Assembly: GCA_964496245.1 (NCBI GenBank)
Contig: CAZBZG010000260.1
Span: 1 to 6,762, forward strand
From: CAZBZG01 sp964496245
Lineage (GTDB): Bacteria > Planctomycetota > SZUA-567
Length of the DNA: 6,762 nt
Reading direction: 5' to 3'
Part shown: positions 6,299 to 6,762 of the stretch, piece by piece
Position numbering within the stretch: the stretch's first letter is position 1
Layout: every line of letters begins with the position of its first letter
The notes under the pieces: model-generated
Told to the model about the DNA's origin: nothing
Databases searched by the model: none
Seen by the model: only the letters and a program-made list of their open reading frames with translations
Program-made: the position numbers and the translations under genes

Positions 6299-6377
6299 CC
6301 GACTCCGCTGATTCTCGGGCGTTGCGGCAATGGGGCCGTCAGCCGGGATTTGTGACAGGGAGTCGGATCGGATTCCC
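6299..6377 (+). promoter_or_regulatory. Leader RNA with two mutually exclusive pairings
   Basis: GGGAGTC (6358-6364) can pair locally with GATTCCC (6371-6377) across a 6-nt loop, using one G-U pair. Alternatively GGAGTCGG (6359-6366) pairs perfectly over 8 bp with CCGACTCC (6299-6306), right at the predicted transcript start. The two pairings share bases and cannot coexist. No U-tract follows, so this is not an intrinsic terminator. I do not recognise a known riboswitch. Confidence 0.3.
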
Positions 6378-6392
6378 CTCTTCTCCGTCGCA

Positions 6393-6423
6393 ATGCAGCA
6401 CCAAGAAAGTGGTGCAGATGCAT
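6393..6423 (+). promoter_or_regulatory. Hairpin in the leader of the gene at 6456
   Basis: GCACCA (6398-6403) pairs with TGGTGC (6410-6415) around the loop AGAAAG. The stem continues as ATGCA (6393-6397) with TGCAT (6419-6423) after a 3-nt bulge on the 3' side, giving 11 pairs in total. It ends 32 nt before the start codon. No T-run follows, so it is a leader structure rather than a terminator. Confidence 0.45.
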
Positions 6424-6444
6424 CGTCGGGCTGATAAGGATTGA

Positions 6445-6450
6445 AAGGGA
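6445..6450 (+). promoter_or_regulatory. Ribosome binding site for the start at 6456
   Basis: AAGGGA is followed by 5 nt and ATG 6456, the first of eight in-frame ATGs in the next 60 bases. It makes the first ATG a credible start, so the repeated peptide is probably translated. Confidence 0.65.
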
Positions 6451-6455
6451 ACAAG

Positions 6456-6515
6456 ATGAGGAAGTGGATGATGAGGAAGTGGATGATGAGGAAGTGGATG
6501 ATGAGGAAGTGGATG
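6456..6515 (+). repeat. Four perfect 15-bp tandem repeats encoding (MRKWM)4
   Basis: The unit ATGAGGAAGTGGATG occurs four times without a mismatch at 6456-6470, 6471-6485, 6486-6500 and 6501-6515. It is in frame with the gene, so each unit encodes Met-Arg-Lys-Trp-Met. Each unit contains AGGA 5 nt before its own second ATG and 8 nt before the first ATG of the next unit, so internal initiation is possible from every copy. Confidence 0.97.
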
Positions 6516-6762
6516 ACGCTTGCGGTAGGCTTCCTGCTCGGTCTCGCCTCGCCGGTCTGGGCGTTAAGCGACCAACTCGTAAACGGAGAAGCCGAAAACG
6601 GCGAACCCGAAAACGGCGAACCCGAAAACGGCACAGGCGAAAACGACACAGGCTCGGACGACGGCAGCGCCGGCAACAACGTCACGACCCCAGGACAGAT
6701 GTCTTCGCTCGTCGTGACGAACGTCAACAACGTCACGAACAAGCAGATGAACATGTCCCGCG
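6456..6762 (+). CDS. Exported protein with repeated signal-peptide n-region (3' end outside window)
   Basis: 102 codons are visible and the frame leaves the window open. Residues 1-20 are (MRKWM)4. TLAVGFLLGLASPVWA (21-36) is a hydrophobic core with a VWA cleavage motif, so signal peptidase I cutting before L37 is likely. Normal signal peptides have an n-region of a few residues; one MRKWM copy would be typical, so three look like expansions. The mature part starts with five 5-residue units (VNGEA, ENGEP twice, ENGTG, ENDTG; residues 42-66), then an Asp/Ser/Gly stretch and an Asn/Thr/Val-rich region (NNVTTPG, VVTNVNNVTNKQMNM). This hydrophilic composition suits a secreted or surface protein, but I recognise no family. 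It has its own candidate promoter, a structured leader and a ribosome binding site at 6445. Its slightly lower GC and AAC/GAA-rich codons differ from the upstream genes. Confidence 0.75.
   Translation, partial: MRKWMMRKWMMRKWMMRKWMTLAVGFLLGLASPVWALSDQLVNGEAENGEPENGEPENGTGENDTGSDDGSAGNNVTTPGQMSSLVVTNVNNVTNKQMNMSR
6579..6653 (+). repeat. Degenerate 15-bp (5-residue) coding repeat, ENGEP type
   Basis: There are five consecutive 15-bp units in frame: VNGEA (6579-6593), ENGEP (6594-6608), ENGEP (6609-6623), ENGTG (6624-6638) and ENDTG (6639-6653). The two central units are identical at the DNA level (GAAAACGGCGAACCC) and the outer ones have diverged. The result is an acidic, Asn/Gly-rich spacer right after the predicted signal-peptide cleavage site. 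Confidence 0.9.

Noticed and set aside
6212..6754. A 180-codon minus-strand open frame with repeated HFLII and SPF-type units
   Set aside because: Its repeats are the antisense reading of the MRKWM and ENGEP repeats, whose plus-strand frame has a promoter, a ribosome binding site and a signal peptide.

Overview
The window is 6,762 bp of GC-rich bacterial DNA (roughly two thirds G+C by eye) from a draft assembly: a run of ten Ns sits at 5821-5830. The protein families are a T2SS/type IV pilus-like secretion-filament cluster, a squalene-cyclase-fold (alpha-toroid) protein, a MuiA-family (DUF4140/DUF4139) exported protein and a uroporphyrinogen-decarboxylase-superfamily protein. That mix fits the PVC superphylum (Kiritimatiellota, Lentisphaerota, Planctomycetota) or neighbouring uncultured phyla. 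This is inference from gene content, and no taxonomic marker is present.

Layout. Positions 1-722 hold no convincing gene but carry a structured repeat family. There is an 85-bp direct repeat (5-89 and 613-697, 79 of 85 identical), and copies of the core GGGACACGATACAG in both orientations. Together these outline a segment of about 410 bp with 28/29-bp inverted ends (304-715), which looks like a small non-autonomous element. Its right edge abuts a 5'-truncated GspF/PilC-like gene (725-1102). Three prepilin-type genes follow on the + strand: GspI/PilV-like (1140-1676), GspJ/PilW-like (1673-2509, 4-bp overlap) and a GspK/PilX-like protein (2548-3063). The order F-I-J-K is that of a T2SS-type pseudopilus tip. 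Next comes an alpha-toroid gene (reading frame from 3103) with problems at both ends, then an intact MuiA-family gene (3827-5563). Convergent to it on the - strand is the C-terminal part of a URO-D-superfamily gene (5592-6224), interrupted by the N gap and lacking its first third or so. After a ~160-nt leader with a candidate promoter and hairpins, a new exported protein begins at 6456 and runs off the window end.

The most unusual element is the start of that last gene. Four perfect tandem copies of a 15-bp unit encode MRKWM, and each unit carries both a Shine-Dalgarno-like AGGA and in-frame ATGs, directly in front of a signal-peptide core. A second 15-bp-period repeat (VNGEA/ENGEP/ENGTG type) lies just after the predicted cleavage site. 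The second theme is that three genes (GspF-like, alpha-toroid, URO-D) have lost or damaged 5' ends, one of them right at the repeat element. I see no CRISPR array, rRNA, tRNA, transposase gene or recognisable defence system. The rest of the window is ordinary secretion and envelope content.
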